Below the pieces are notes generated by a model. That model was given only the letters and a program-made list of their open reading frames with translations. It was not told the DNA's origin and did no database searches. Position numbers and translations under genes: made by a program. From Desulfovibrio aminophilus (GTDB taxonomy: Bacteria > Desulfobacterota > Desulfovibrionia > Desulfovibrionales > Desulfovibrionaceae): a stretch of 64,000 nucleotides of DNA. This document shows, piece by piece, positions 1-7,734 of this stretch (its first letter is position 1; every line of letters starts with the position of its first letter). The stretch is from positions 62,001-126,000 of the forward strand of contig NZ_JAMHGA010000038.1 in NCBI RefSeq assembly GCF_023660105.1. Reading direction: 5' to 3'.

Positions 1-155
1 TCCGCGACATCGAGGTGGTCGAGGCCGAGCCCCCGGGCGCTTTCGAACAGGCCGCCGTGGAGGCGGTCTCGCGCTGGGAGTTCAGCCCGGCCATGCTGCG
101 CGGAAGGCCCGTGGCGGTCTGGATGCGCGTGCCGGTCAGCTTCCGGCTGCGCTGA
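1..155 (+). CDS. TonB family protein, C-terminal end (partial)
   Basis: Only the last 50 codons are in the window; the first full codon begins at base 3 and the TGA stop is at 153-155. The translated tail has the TonB C-terminal domain pattern: a proline-glycine-phenylalanine stretch, paired alanines, a Trp-x-Phe-x-Pro-Ala core, a Gly-x-Pro-Val turn and a final Val-Pro-Val-x-Phe strand. In this family the domain contacts the TonB box of outer membrane receptors and passes on energy from the ExbB/ExbD motor. The N-terminal membrane anchor and proline-rich spacer would lie to the left. An energy-transducing TonB, or a TonB-domain protein of other role, both fit. Confidence 0.8.
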   Translation, partial: RDIEVVEAEPPGAFEQAAVEAVSRWEFSPAMLRGRPVAVWMRVPVSFRLR

Positions 156-333
156 GCGGGCCCGGGCGCGCCGCCTCCGCGCTGGACGTTCGCGCCCGGT
201 TGGGGGTAAAAGCCTTCCTACAGTGGAATCGCCCGCGCGAAGCGGGAAATGGAACCAACGACCCGGCCCAGGCCGGACCCGAATCCGGTGTGACCATGCA
301 GCTGATCGCGATCCGCCACAGCCATACAAGCAG
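156..333. other. Intergenic region with possible structured RNA
   Basis: No protein gene is convincing here. Several short complementary segments could nest into one fold: GTTGG (199-203) with CCAAC (255-259), enclosing TTCC/GGAA (216-219/226-229) and CCCGC/GCGGG (232-236/242-246), followed by CCGGCC/GGCCGG (263-268/271-276). I could not match it to a known riboswitch or small RNA family, so this is a low-confidence candidate only. Confidence 0.25.
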
Positions 334-367
334 AAAAGCCGACAGGTTTCGCAACCTGCCGGCTTTT
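334..367. terminator. Rho-independent terminator after tRNA-Lys
   Basis: A 15-bp inverted repeat (334-348 with 353-367, one wobble pair) with a four-base loop. The stem begins with AAAA and ends with TTTT, so it can stop transcription both ways. It lies 10 bases past the CCA end of the minus-strand tRNA, so ending that transcript is its likely main job. Confidence 0.75.
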
Positions 368-377
368 CGTGTTTTCT

Positions 378-453
378 TGGTGGGTCACCAAGGAATCGAA
401 CCTTGAACCTCCGGATTAAGAGTCCGCTGCTCTGCCAATTGAGCTAGTGACCC
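378..453 (-). tRNA. tRNA-Lys (anticodon CTT)
   Basis: Read on the minus strand this is a full cloverleaf of 73 bases followed by an encoded CCA (378-380). The acceptor stem pairs GGGTCAC with GTGACCC. The D arm has GCTC/GAGC, the anticodon loop is CTCTTAA with anticodon CTT (reads AAG, lysine), and the T arm is CAAGG/CCTTG around TTCGATT. The top pair of the anticodon stem (27-43) is G-G and cannot form a normal pair; the other four pairs are sound. A promoter lies upstream and a terminator downstream, so it is a single-gene unit. Confidence 0.95.
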
Positions 454-486
454 GAAACGCCGCACTCACGTGCAACGGGAAAAGCT

Positions 487-515
487 AACTAGCCGGTGAC
501 CGAGTTTTTGTCAAC
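487..515 (-). promoter_or_regulatory. Sigma-70 type promoter for tRNA-Lys
   Basis: On the minus strand a perfect -35 TTGACA (510-515) is followed after 17 bases by TAGTTA (487-492). This places the start of transcription about 25-30 bases before the mature tRNA, a usual distance. Confidence 0.65.
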
Positions 516-552
516 ATTTGAAGCGGAATTTTTCGCGAAACGAGAAGATTTC

Positions 553-2358
553 ATGCGGAAATTTTTCATTGTCTTGTTTTTATTCATATTTTTTCTCAAC
601 TTTCTGGAGCCCTCCCAGGCGGCCGACCTGCCCCTGTCCACGGACTGGAGCTTCCTGACGCCGCCCCGCCAGGACAAGCACCCGGGCGGCGGGGCCGTGG
701 CCGTGCTCCTGCTCTCCCCGCACAAGGGCTGGCACATCTACTCCGACCGCGCCACGGCGGTGGGCCTGCCCACCCGGCTGGCCGTGGAGCTCGAAGGCTT
801 CGGCCCCCTGCCGGTCTTCTTCCCTCCGGGCTCGGTGAAGCGCGACAAGGCCGATCCCTCGATCCAGGTGGAGACGTACCAGGGCGCCACGCCGCTCTTC
901 GTGCCCCTGCCCGCCGAGGCCAAGCCGCCTTACCGCCTGAAGGCGTCCCTGAGTCTGCTGCTCTGCTCCAGCAGCCAGTGCCTGCCCACGACCCTGGACG
1001 TGTCCGCCGACTCCGGCCCGGAGCCGCCCGGGCAGGGCGGCAAGGACGGCTGGTGGCCGCTGTTTCCCAAGGCCCTGGAGCGCGGCCCGGTGCTCAGCCC
1101 GCTCCCGGCCGCCGCGCAGGCCGACGCCGACGTGGGCAACTGGTCGTTCACGCCCAGCTACCTCCAGCCGGAGCGGGAGGTTTCGGCGCTGTTCCCGGCC
1201 ATGCTCTTCGGCCTGCTGGCCGGATTCCTGCTCAACTTCATGCCCTGCGTCCTGCCCGTGGTCAGCCTCAAGCTCACGGCCCTGCTGCACGGAGCGTCCC
1301 GGGGGACGCACCTGCCCCGGCAGGAGCAGTTCCGCGAGCACAATCTTTTCTTCGCCCTGGGCGTGATCTGCTATTTCCTCTTCCTGAGCCTGCTCCTGGG
1401 CGGCACGGGCCTGGCCTGGGGCCAGATGTTCCAGCGGCCGGGAACCGTCCTGGCCCTGGCGACGGTCCTCTTCGCCCTGTCGCTCTCGCTCTTCGGCCTC
1501 TACACCCTGCCCATCGTGGACCTGAAGTTCGGCAAGGCCACCCGGCCGCGGACCCAGGCCTTTCTCACGGGGGTGCTGGCCACTCTCCTGGCCACCCCGT
1601 GCAGCGGCCCCTTCCTCGGCGGGGTCCTGGGCTGGGCCCTGCTCCAGCCGCCGCTGGTCATCAGCACGGTCTTCCTCTCCATCGGCCTGGGCATGGCCGG
1701 TCCCTACCTGATCATGGTGGCCAGCCCCGGGCTGGTGCGCTACCTGCCCAAGCCCGGCCCCTGGGTCGGACACATCGAGAAGGCCGTGGCCTTCTTCCTC
1801 ATGGGCACCTGCATCTACCTGCTGAACATCCTGCCGGAAAACCAGATCATCGCGGCCCTGACGCTGCTCTGGCTCACGGTCCCGGCGGCCTGGCTCATGG
1901 GCCGCGCCGGGCGGGTCTCCGGCGGGTTGAACGCCCTGGTCCTGCGGGGCCTGGCCCTGGCCGTGGTCCTGGCGGCCTTCGTCTGGGCCGTGCAGCCACG
2001 CCAGGAGACCGGCTGGACCGACTTCGAGGCCGCGAGCTTCGCCGACGACCTGGGCAAGAACACGCTGTTCGTGGAATTCACCGCCGACTGGTGCCCCTCG
2101 TGCAAGGTCCTGAACCAGACCGTGCTCACCCCGGACAACCTCTCGGCCTGGCGCGAACGCTACGACCTGACCCTGGTGCGCGTGGACCTGAGCGCGGGCA
2201 ACCCGGACGGCGAGGCCCTCCTCAGGGCCATCGGCGGCCAAAGCATCCCGGTCCTGGCGGTCTTCCCGGCCAAGACCCCGGACAAGCCCATCGTCCTGCG
2301 CGACTTCTACACCACCCGCGACATCCGCGAGGCCCTGAAGGCCTCCCTGGGACGCTGA
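553..2358 (+). CDS. dsbD: DsbD-like thiol:disulfide interchange protein
   Basis: This membrane protein carries reducing power from cytoplasmic thioredoxin to periplasmic thiol proteins and c-type cytochrome maturation. I place the start at ATG 553, 19 codons inside the open frame, because a clean signal peptide begins there (Met-Arg-Lys, a long hydrophobic run, then a cut near Ser-Gln-Ala). The product is 601 residues, usual for DsbD. The periplasmic N-terminal domain holds a CSSSQC pair in place of the family's C-x5-C. The membrane domain has the two half-sites MPCVLP (Cys about 231) and TPCSGP (Cys about 350). The C-terminal thioredoxin domain has WCPSC (about 513-517). All three redox centres are therefore present. 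It stands 22 bases before the alcohol dehydrogenase and is probably co-transcribed with it. Confidence 0.92.
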   Translation: MRKFFIVLFLFIFFLNFLEPSQAADLPLSTDWSFLTPPRQDKHPGGGAVAVLLLSPHKGWHIYSDRATAVGLPTRLAVELEGFGPLPVFFPPGSVKRDKADPSIQVETYQGATPLFVPLPAEAKPPYRLKASLSLLLCSSSQCLPTTLDVSADSGPEPPGQGGKDGWWPLFPKALERGPVLSPLPAAAQADADVGNWSFTPSYLQPEREVSALFPAMLFGLLAGFLLNFMPCVLPVVSLKLTALLHGASRGTHLPRQEQFREHNLFFALGVICYFLFLSLLLGGTGLAWGQMFQRPGTVLALATVLFALSLSLFGLYTLPIVDLKFGKATRPRTQAFLTGVLATLLATPCSGPFLGGVLGWALLQPPLVISTVFLSIGLGMAGPYLIMVASPGLVRYLPKPGPWVGHIEKAVAFFLMGTCIYLLNILPENQIIAALTLLWLTVPAAWLMGRAGRVSGGLNALVLRGLALAVVLAAFVWAVQPRQETGWTDFEAASFADDLGKNTLFVEFTADWCPSCKVLNQTVLTPDNLSAWRERYDLTLVRVDLSAGNPDGEALLRAIGGQSIPVLAVFPAKTPDKPIVLRDFYTTRDIREALKASLGR

Positions 2359-2380
2359 CACCAACCCGAAGGAGACTCTC

Positions 2381-3559
2381 ATGCCTTTGTTCCAGTTCTT
2401 CCTGCCCACGCGCCTGCTCTTCGGCCCCGGCTCGCTGGAGAGCCTGGGCGACACCCCCCACCTGCCCAAGGGCCGCAAGGCGCTCATCGTCACCAGTTCC
2501 GGCGGCTCCATGATCCGCCACGGCTTCCTCGGACGGGTCCAGGGGCTGCTGGCCGCGCGCGGAGTGGCCAGCATGATCTACGACCGGGTGCGGCCCAATC
2601 CCGAGTCGGATCAGGTGGACGAGGCCGCGGCCCTGGCCCGCGAGGCCGGAGCGGACTTCATCCTCGGCCTGGGCGGGGGCAGCCCCCTGGACGTGGCCAA
2701 GGCCGCCGCGGTCATGGCCCGCAACCCCGGCCCGGTCTGGGACTACGTGCAGGGCGGCAGCGGCGGCGGCAAACAGCCGGAGAACGCCCCCCTGCCCCTG
2801 GTCTGCGTGCCGAGCACCTCGGGCACGGGCTCGGAGATGAACTACCGTTCGGTCATCACCCGCACCGGCAGCCCGGAAAAGCTGGCCTGGGGCGTGGAGG
2901 CCGGGGCCCCGGTCCTGTCCGTGGTGGATCCGGACCTGACCCTGACCATGCCCCCGCGCCTGACCGCGCTCACGGGCATGGACGCCCTGTTCCACGCCGT
3001 GGAGGGCTTCCTCTCCCTGCGCCGCCAGCCGCTCACCGATCTGGTCGCCCTGGAGGCCGTGCATCTGGTGGCCAACCACCTGCCCCAGGCCGTGGCCGAC
3101 GGAAACGACCGCGAGGCCCGCACCGTGCTCTCCTGGGCCTCCTGCTCCGGCGGCATCTGCCTGGCCCTGTCCTCGACCACCATCCTGCACGGCCTGGAGC
3201 ACGCGCTCTCGGCGCTCAAGCCGGACCTGCCCCACGGCGAGGGTCTGGTCATGCTCGCCCCGGCCTGTTTCCGCCATCTGGCGGCCAAGGCCCCGGAGCG
3301 TTTCGACGAGCTCTCCCTGGCCCTGGGCCGCGACGAGGACCAGGCCGGTCCCGAGGGCTTCCTGGCCGCCCTGGCCCGACTCATGGAGGACTGCGGGCTC
3401 GGCGCGCCGAGCCCGGCCGATTGCGGCCTGACCCGCGAGGACATCCCGGCCCTGGCCCAAAACGCCCTGGAGACCAACAGCCGCCTGCTGGCGGCCACCC
3501 CCGGCGGCCTGGGCCTGGAGGACATGGAGCGCATCCTGGAAGACGCCCTGTCGGCGTAG
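2381..3559 (+). CDS. Iron-containing alcohol dehydrogenase
   Basis: A 392-residue group III (iron-type) alcohol dehydrogenase that should oxidise alcohols or reduce aldehydes with NAD(H) in the cytoplasm. The nucleotide-binding stretch LGLGGGSPLDVAKA lies near residue 95. The TSGTGSE segment follows, and the metal-site histidines are seen in FHAVEG and in the HGLEHALSALKPDLPHGEG block. The start ATG 2381 has AAGGAG just upstream. It sits between dsbD and an AhpD-like gene, and the sequence does not show the natural substrate. Sulfate reducers often have several of these enzymes for ethanol or other fermentation products, so a finer name would be a guess. Confidence 0.92.
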   Translation: MPLFQFFLPTRLLFGPGSLESLGDTPHLPKGRKALIVTSSGGSMIRHGFLGRVQGLLAARGVASMIYDRVRPNPESDQVDEAAALAREAGADFILGLGGGSPLDVAKAAAVMARNPGPVWDYVQGGSGGGKQPENAPLPLVCVPSTSGTGSEMNYRSVITRTGSPEKLAWGVEAGAPVLSVVDPDLTLTMPPRLTALTGMDALFHAVEGFLSLRRQPLTDLVALEAVHLVANHLPQAVADGNDREARTVLSWASCSGGICLALSSTTILHGLEHALSALKPDLPHGEGLVMLAPACFRHLAAKAPERFDELSLALGRDEDQAGPEGFLAALARLMEDCGLGAPSPADCGLTREDIPALAQNALETNSRLLAATPGGLGLEDMERILEDALSA

Positions 3560-3568
3560 GAGGCGGAA

Positions 3569-3916
3569 ATGAATCGACTGGAGGAACTCACGCGCGCCCG
3601 CAAGAAGGCCCACACGCGCCTGCTGCGGCTCAAGTCCCGGACCTACGCGGCCTTCCTGGAAATGGAGAAGGCCGCCTATTCCGACGGGGCCCTGCCGCGC
3701 AAGGCCAAGGAGCTCATCGCGGTGGGCATCTCCGTGGTCATCGACTGCGAGTCGTGCATGCAGTGGCACATCGAACAGGCCGCGGCCCGCGGGGCCACGC
3801 GAGAGGAGGTCCTGGAGGCCGTGGAGGTGGGCATGGAGATGGGCGGCGGACCGGCCACGGTCTCGGCCCGCTTCGCCCTGGAGGTCATGGACCGGGCCTT
3901 CGGGGAGGAGTCATGA
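3569..3916 (+). CDS. AhpD/carboxymuconolactone decarboxylase family protein
   Basis: A 115-residue all-helical protein of the CMD/AhpD family. The key motif is CESCMQWH, with Cys60, Cys63 and His67, the same Cys-x2-Cys-x3-His redox site that lets AhpD-like proteins act as small disulfide reductases or alkylhydroperoxidases. Helices on either side are alanine- and glutamate-rich, as expected. A GGAGG ribosome site precedes the ATG. The gene follows the iron dehydrogenase after 9 bases and overlaps the next gene by ATGA, so the three are probably one operon. A role in peroxide or organic radical detoxification is likely, but the substrate is unknown. Confidence 0.88.
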   Translation: MNRLEELTRARKKAHTRLLRLKSRTYAAFLEMEKAAYSDGALPRKAKELIAVGISVVIDCESCMQWHIEQAAARGATREEVLEAVEVGMEMGGGPATVSARFALEVMDRAFGEES

Positions 3917-4419
3917 GCGCGCGTTTCGCCGACGCCCCGCCTGAGCTGGCGGAGCTGATCGCCGGAGCCGACCACGTGGACGTGAAGCAGGTGCGGGCGC
4001 GGACGTCGCTGCGCGGCTTCCTGGCCGCCTTCATCTCCTACCACCCGCGCTGGCTCGACTGGCTCTATGTCCTGCGCGCCGGGCTCGTGCGCCTGCTCGG
4101 CATGCGCCAGGAGCACATGGACATGGCCCCGCTGGAGGAGAAAGACGTGGACCTGACGCCCGGCGGGAAGCTGAGCTTCTTCACCACCGAGCTGTCCCGC
4201 GAGGACCGCCTCTGGGTCGGAGTCGCCGAGGACAAGCACCTCGCGGCCCGGGTCGTGGTGGAACGCCGCCCCGGGGACCACGGCGCGGCCGTCTTCCTGG
4301 TCTCCACCGTGGTCCATTACAAGCACTGGACCGGGCCGGTCTACTTCAACCTCATCCGGCCCTTCCACCATCTCGTGGTCCACGGCATGTGCCGGTCGGT
4401 GGAGCGGGCCTTCCCCTAG
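3913..4419 (+). CDS. DUF2867 family protein
   Basis: The start ATG 3913 overlaps the stop of the AhpD-like gene (ATGA). The 168-residue product has no signal peptide. Its run of conserved Trp, Tyr and His residues (YHPRWLDWLYVLRAGLVRLLG near residue 37, then HYKHWTGPVYFNLIRPFHH near the end) matches my memory of the DUF2867 family, which often follows oxidoreductases and has no proven activity. The last four bases overlap the stop of the M24 peptidase gene on the other strand, so no terminator separates the two genes. Confidence 0.7.
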   Translation: MSARFADAPPELAELIAGADHVDVKQVRARTSLRGFLAAFISYHPRWLDWLYVLRAGLVRLLGMRQEHMDMAPLEEKDVDLTPGGKLSFFTTELSREDRLWVGVAEDKHLAARVVVERRPGDHGAAVFLVSTVVHYKHWTGPVYFNLIRPFHHLVVHGMCRSVERAFP

Positions 4420-5639
4420 GCGATGCAGAGCATGCGGCAGTCGTCGCCGGTGATGCAGACTCCGCCCGAGGGCGTGACCTCGAAGGTGTTCTCCACCCCG
4501 ACCATGCCCAGGCCGGGAACGCCGATCTTGGGTTCCAGGGCGAAGACCATGCCCGCCTCGATGGGCCGGTCGAAGCCCTTGGCGATGGCCGGATAGCAGT
4601 CGATGGCCAAGCCGATGCCGTGGCCCAGGAAGGGCACCTGGTTCTCGCCCAGGCCCATGAAGCCCTCCGCGAACCCGGCCTTGGCGGCCCAATCCCGGCA
4701 GTGCAGCCAGATCTGCTCCGGAGTGTTGCCGGGCCGCAGGTTCTCGGCGGCCCAGGCCTGCACGTCCATGGCGAAGGAGTGGGCCGAACGGGCGGCCTCG
4801 GGGATTTCGTCCTCGGTCCCGGCCCAGTAGAGCTGGGTCTTGTCCGTGCAGTAGCCTTCCAGGGCGAAGCCGATGTCCAGGGCCAGGGGCTCGCCCCGGT
4901 TCCAGAGCTTGCCCGCGTAGCCCATGTAGGGCGAGGCCGGATGTTCCCCGCGCACGCCGAGGGGGCCGTTGAACACGCTGGGATAGTTGCCCGAGTCCCC
5001 GGCCGAGACGTGGCCGAGGAAGATCTCCTCGCCGAAGGCGCTCATGCGCATGAGCCCCTGGTGGCCCAGGGTGAAGAAGACCTGCCAGGCCAGGTGGGAA
5101 AGCTCCCGTTCGCTCATGCCCGGCCGGATGATCTCGGGCAGGATGTCGTGCAGGGCCTGGTGGTGGCGCTCACCGGCCAGACGCAGGATCGACAGCTCCC
5201 ACTCGGACTTGAGGCTCTGGGCCAGGTTCAGGGCCAGATCGCCGGAGACGAACCGCTGGTCCGGCAGCCGGGAGGCCAGCATCTGGCCCAACTGCCAGGA
5301 CAGGCCCGAGGTCTCGGCCGCGATCACCTCGCTGAACGGACTGCCCGCCTCGGCGGCCAGGGCGGGCAGCTTCGAGTAGGATTTGAAAGGGACGACCCGG
5401 TCCAGGGCGCTCTCCAGCCGCGCCCGCTCCAGGCCCTTGCGCAGCAGGAGCACGGGTTCGCCCTCCAGGGGCAGCCAGAAACAGCCCGAGCCCAGGGAGC
5501 CGGAGAGGTAGTAGACGTTCAGGCGCGAGAAGGCCAGGACCCCGCCCGCCTCGGGCGCGGTTTCGGCCAGGAAGCGGCGGACCTTGGCCCAGCGGGCCTC
5601 CAGTTCCGAACGGGGCACGACGGCGAGAGCTTCGAACAT
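4416..5639 (-). CDS. M24 family metallopeptidase (Xaa-Pro aminopeptidase-like)
   Basis: A 407-residue cytoplasmic peptidase of the 'pita-bread' fold. The first half is the creatinase-like N-terminal domain. The second half holds the dinuclear metal site: Asp in ALDIGFALEG, Asp in CTDKTQ, His in GHGIGLAID, Glu in LEPKIG and Glu in GVENTFEV. Such enzymes remove an N-terminal residue preceding proline. The catalytic ligands all appear present. It is transcribed alone, convergent with the DUF2867 gene and divergent from the CoA-binding gene, with GGAGGACAGTCC before the ATG. A dipeptidase or creatinase-like substrate cannot be excluded. Confidence 0.88.
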   Translation of the reverse strand: MFEALAVVPRSELEARWAKVRRFLAETAPEAGGVLAFSRLNVYYLSGSLGSGCFWLPLEGEPVLLLRKGLERARLESALDRVVPFKSYSKLPALAAEAGSPFSEVIAAETSGLSWQLGQMLASRLPDQRFVSGDLALNLAQSLKSEWELSILRLAGERHHQALHDILPEIIRPGMSERELSHLAWQVFFTLGHQGLMRMSAFGEEIFLGHVSAGDSGNYPSVFNGPLGVRGEHPASPYMGYAGKLWNRGEPLALDIGFALEGYCTDKTQLYWAGTEDEIPEAARSAHSFAMDVQAWAAENLRPGNTPEQIWLHCRDWAAKAGFAEGFMGLGENQVPFLGHGIGLAIDCYPAIAKGFDRPIEAGMVFALEPKIGVPGLGMVGVENTFEVTPSGGVCITGDDCRMLCIA

Positions 5640-5717
5640 GGACTGTCCTCCAGGGGGACGGGCTAGGCAACGGCCCGGGTTTGCGCTACGTACTGGCCTT
5701 CGGAGAGAGGTCTCGGA

Positions 5718-6140
5718 ATGCCGATCAGCGATTCAGAGCTAGCCGCCCTGCTCCGCGAGGTCAAGACCGTCGCGGTGCTGGGCGCCAACGACAGGCCCGG
5801 GCGGCCGGTGGACCGCGTGGGCCGCTACCTGCTGGCCGCGGGCTATACCGTGATCCCGGTGCATCCGGCGCGCGCCGGCGTCTGGGGGCTCACCACGTAC
5901 AGGAGCCTCGCCGAAATCCCCGTTCCCGTGGACTTGGTGGACCTGTTCCGCGCGGCGGAACACTGCCCGGCCCACGCCGCCGAAGTCTTGAAACTGCCCG
6001 CGCGGCCGCGCTGCTTCTGGATGCAGGAGGGCATCGCGAGCCCCCAGGCCCGCGCACTGCTGGACGATTCGATGCTCGTGGTGGAGGACCGCTGCCTCAT
6101 GGTGGAACACGCGCGCCTGCGGGGAAACGCCCATGGCTGA
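5718..6140 (+). CDS. CoA-binding domain protein (YccU-like)
   Basis: A 140-residue stand-alone Rossmann domain of the CoA-binding type. It opens with a beta-strand and turn (VAVLGANDRPGRPVDRVG), continues with YTVIPVHP, and has the typical late motif CFWMQEGI. Proteins of this size, like E. coli YccU, bind CoA or a related nucleotide; their cellular role is not settled. The ATG has AGAGAGGTCT upstream. The last eight bases overlap the next gene (6133), so it begins a small operon with the cysteine-cluster and J-domain proteins. Confidence 0.88.
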   Translation: MPISDSELAALLREVKTVAVLGANDRPGRPVDRVGRYLLAAGYTVIPVHPARAGVWGLTTYRSLAEIPVPVDLVDLFRAAEHCPAHAAEVLKLPARPRCFWMQEGIASPQARALLDDSMLVVEDRCLMVEHARLRGNAHG

Positions 6141-6585
6141 CGACGCCTTCTCCTGCCGCATGTGCGGCCACTGCTGCCAGGGCCAGGGCGGGATTCTCCT
6201 GACCGACAAGGACCTGCTCCGCCTGGCCGCGCACCTGGGTCTGGAGCCGGCCGAGGTCCTGGCGCGCTATGCCGAGACCCGCGACGGCAAGGTCGGGGTC
6301 AAATGCGGCCCCGACGGCTGCTGCGTCTTCTACAAGGACGGCTGCGGCGTGCATCCCGGCCGCCCGGACGTCTGCCGGGCCTGGCCGTTCTTCCGGGGCA
6401 ACCTGGTGGACGAATCGAGCTGGCGGCTCATCCAAGACTACTGCCCGGGCGTGAACCCGGACGTGCCCTTCGCCGACTTCGTGCGCCAGGGCCGCCGCTA
6501 TCTGCAAGAGAACGAGCTGGAACGCGAGGACCAGGGCAGCGCGCCCAACGCCCTGCTCAAGGTCGACGGCGGGGACGGGACGTGA
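6133..6585 (+). CDS. YkgJ family zinc/iron-chelating cysteine cluster protein
   Basis: The 150-residue product has the YkgJ pattern: CRMCGHCCQGQGG near the N-terminus, then CGPDGCCVF, GCGVH and PDVCRAWPF, and a last DYCPG. These conserved cysteines probably bind zinc or an iron-sulfur cluster. The N-terminal block is in the usual place and the length is normal. Its function is not proven in any species I can name with confidence. It overlaps the CoA-binding gene in front and shares GTGA with the J-domain gene behind, so translation of all three is probably coupled. Confidence 0.88.
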   Translation: MADDAFSCRMCGHCCQGQGGILLTDKDLLRLAAHLGLEPAEVLARYAETRDGKVGVKCGPDGCCVFYKDGCGVHPGRPDVCRAWPFFRGNLVDESSWRLIQDYCPGVNPDVPFADFVRQGRRYLQENELEREDQGSAPNALLKVDGGDGT

Positions 6586-7382
6586 GCAGCCTGACCCCGG
6601 CCCAATGCTTCCGCATCCTCCAGCTGACGCCCGGTTCCTCCCTGGCCGAGGTCAAGACCGCCTTCCGCAAGCTGGCCTTCCAGTTCCACCCGGACCTCAA
6701 CCCCGAGCCGAACGCGGCCGCCCGCTTCCGGGAGATCAACGAAGCCTATGTGCTCCTCAGCAAGACGCTGGCGGAGCAGCCCGGCGGCGCGGCCGGCCCC
6801 GGCCCCGAGGCCGAGCCCAGGGCAGGCGCGGCCCAGGGCGCGCAGGCCTATGAGCGCCAGCAGCGCAAGGCCCAGGCCGAAACCCGCTCCGAGGCCCGCC
6901 GCGACTCCGGGGCCGAACGCCAGGCCGCCTGGTCGCGGACCTACAGCTTCCGCGACGAGGACGTGCTCCGCGACCTGCTCAAGGACCCCTTCGCCCGCCA
7001 GGTCTTCGACGACCTCTACAGCCAAATCCGCAAGGACCGGCCCGGCTACCGGCCGCCCAAGGAGTTCCGGCGCAGCAGGCTGCGGCTCAACTGGCGCGAC
7101 CGGGCCGTGGACCTGGACCTGTCCAAGGGCTTCTGGCGCGGCGTGAAATCCTGGTTCCGAAGCCAGATGGACGACGAGCGGACCGTATATTTTCCGATCC
7201 AGCATCTCCTGCCCGGCCGGACGCTGCGGCTCTCGGTGCGCCAATTCTCCGGGGAGGACAAGACCGTGGAGGTGACGCTGCCCGCCGACTTCGTGGTGGG
7301 CCGCCCTATCCGGCTGAAGGGACTGGGGCGCAAGCTGGGTCCGCTGACGGGCGATCTCTATCTCCGCGTGCTGGCCAAGTGA
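6582..7382 (+). CDS. J-domain protein with DnaJ-like C-terminal region
   Basis: I choose GTG 6582 as the start because it overlaps the previous stop (GTGA) and leads straight into a J domain. The J domain (about residues 5-65) carries the HPD tripeptide in FQFHPDLNP, which stimulates the ATPase of DnaK. There is no glycine-rich region and no zinc finger. A long charged Ala/Glu/Arg linker (about 70-125) leads to a C-terminal part ending GDLYLRVLAK, which resembles the second substrate-binding domain of DnaJ/CbpA. It is 266 residues. It is probably a specialised co-chaperone; its client is unknown. Confidence 0.85.
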   Translation: MSSLTPAQCFRILQLTPGSSLAEVKTAFRKLAFQFHPDLNPEPNAAARFREINEAYVLLSKTLAEQPGGAAGPGPEAEPRAGAAQGAQAYERQQRKAQAETRSEARRDSGAERQAAWSRTYSFRDEDVLRDLLKDPFARQVFDDLYSQIRKDRPGYRPPKEFRRSRLRLNWRDRAVDLDLSKGFWRGVKSWFRSQMDDERTVYFPIQHLLPGRTLRLSVRQFSGEDKTVEVTLPADFVVGRPIRLKGLGRKLGPLTGDLYLRVLAK

Positions 7383-7494
7383 ACAGGACCGGCAGTTCCG
7401 GCGCGCCCACCCGCTCCAGCCTCAGGAAGACATACGCCGCGGCGATCTCTCCGGCGAACAGCCCCACACAGATCAGCATCACGTCCCAGGTCAT
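7306..7494 (-). CDS. Possible small membrane protein
   Basis: A 62-codon frame on the minus strand with a strong ribosome site (AAGGAGG, 6 bases before the ATG). The N-terminal half is one hydrophobic helix (MTWDVMLICVGLFAGEIAAA and on). The C-terminal half is polar and overlaps the end of the J-domain gene tail-to-tail by 77 bases. The good ribosome site and membrane helix speak for a real gene. The overlap and the lack of any recognised family speak against. It may end earlier in relatives through a different stop. Confidence 0.45.
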   Translation of the reverse strand: MTWDVMLICVGLFAGEIAAAYVFLRLERVGAPELPVLFTWPARGDRDRPSADPACAPVPSAG

Positions 7495-7734
7495 GACGGC
7501 CTCCTTTTTCTCATTTCCGGCCCGTCGGCCTTCCAAAGGCGGAAAACGGGCCGCGCGCCTCCACCGATAGCCCGGAACAAGGCGCGATCGGCGTCCCTCG
7601 GGCGACGGTTTCGCGTCTTTTACGTGTCCGACTCCCGTCCGGCCGCGAGGGCGGACCCGACGAAGACGGCGTTCCGCCCTTGAACTCAAGCACGATTTCT
7701 ACTACTGGCCGTTTCTGGAAGCGAAGGAGACGCC
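7495..7734. other. Intergenic region before hisH
   Basis: No gene or known RNA is seen. Close to hisH, TTGAAC (7680-7685) and TACTGG (7703-7708) could be a weak plus-strand promoter with 17-base spacing. GAAGGAGA before ATG 7735 is the hisH ribosome site. Confidence 0.4.

Noticed and set aside
580-2574. A 664-codon open frame on the minus strand opposite dsbD
   Set aside because: High GC creates long open frames opposite real genes. The product is a low-complexity run of Gly, Gln, Glu and Arg, and the plus-strand frame carries clear DsbD motifs.
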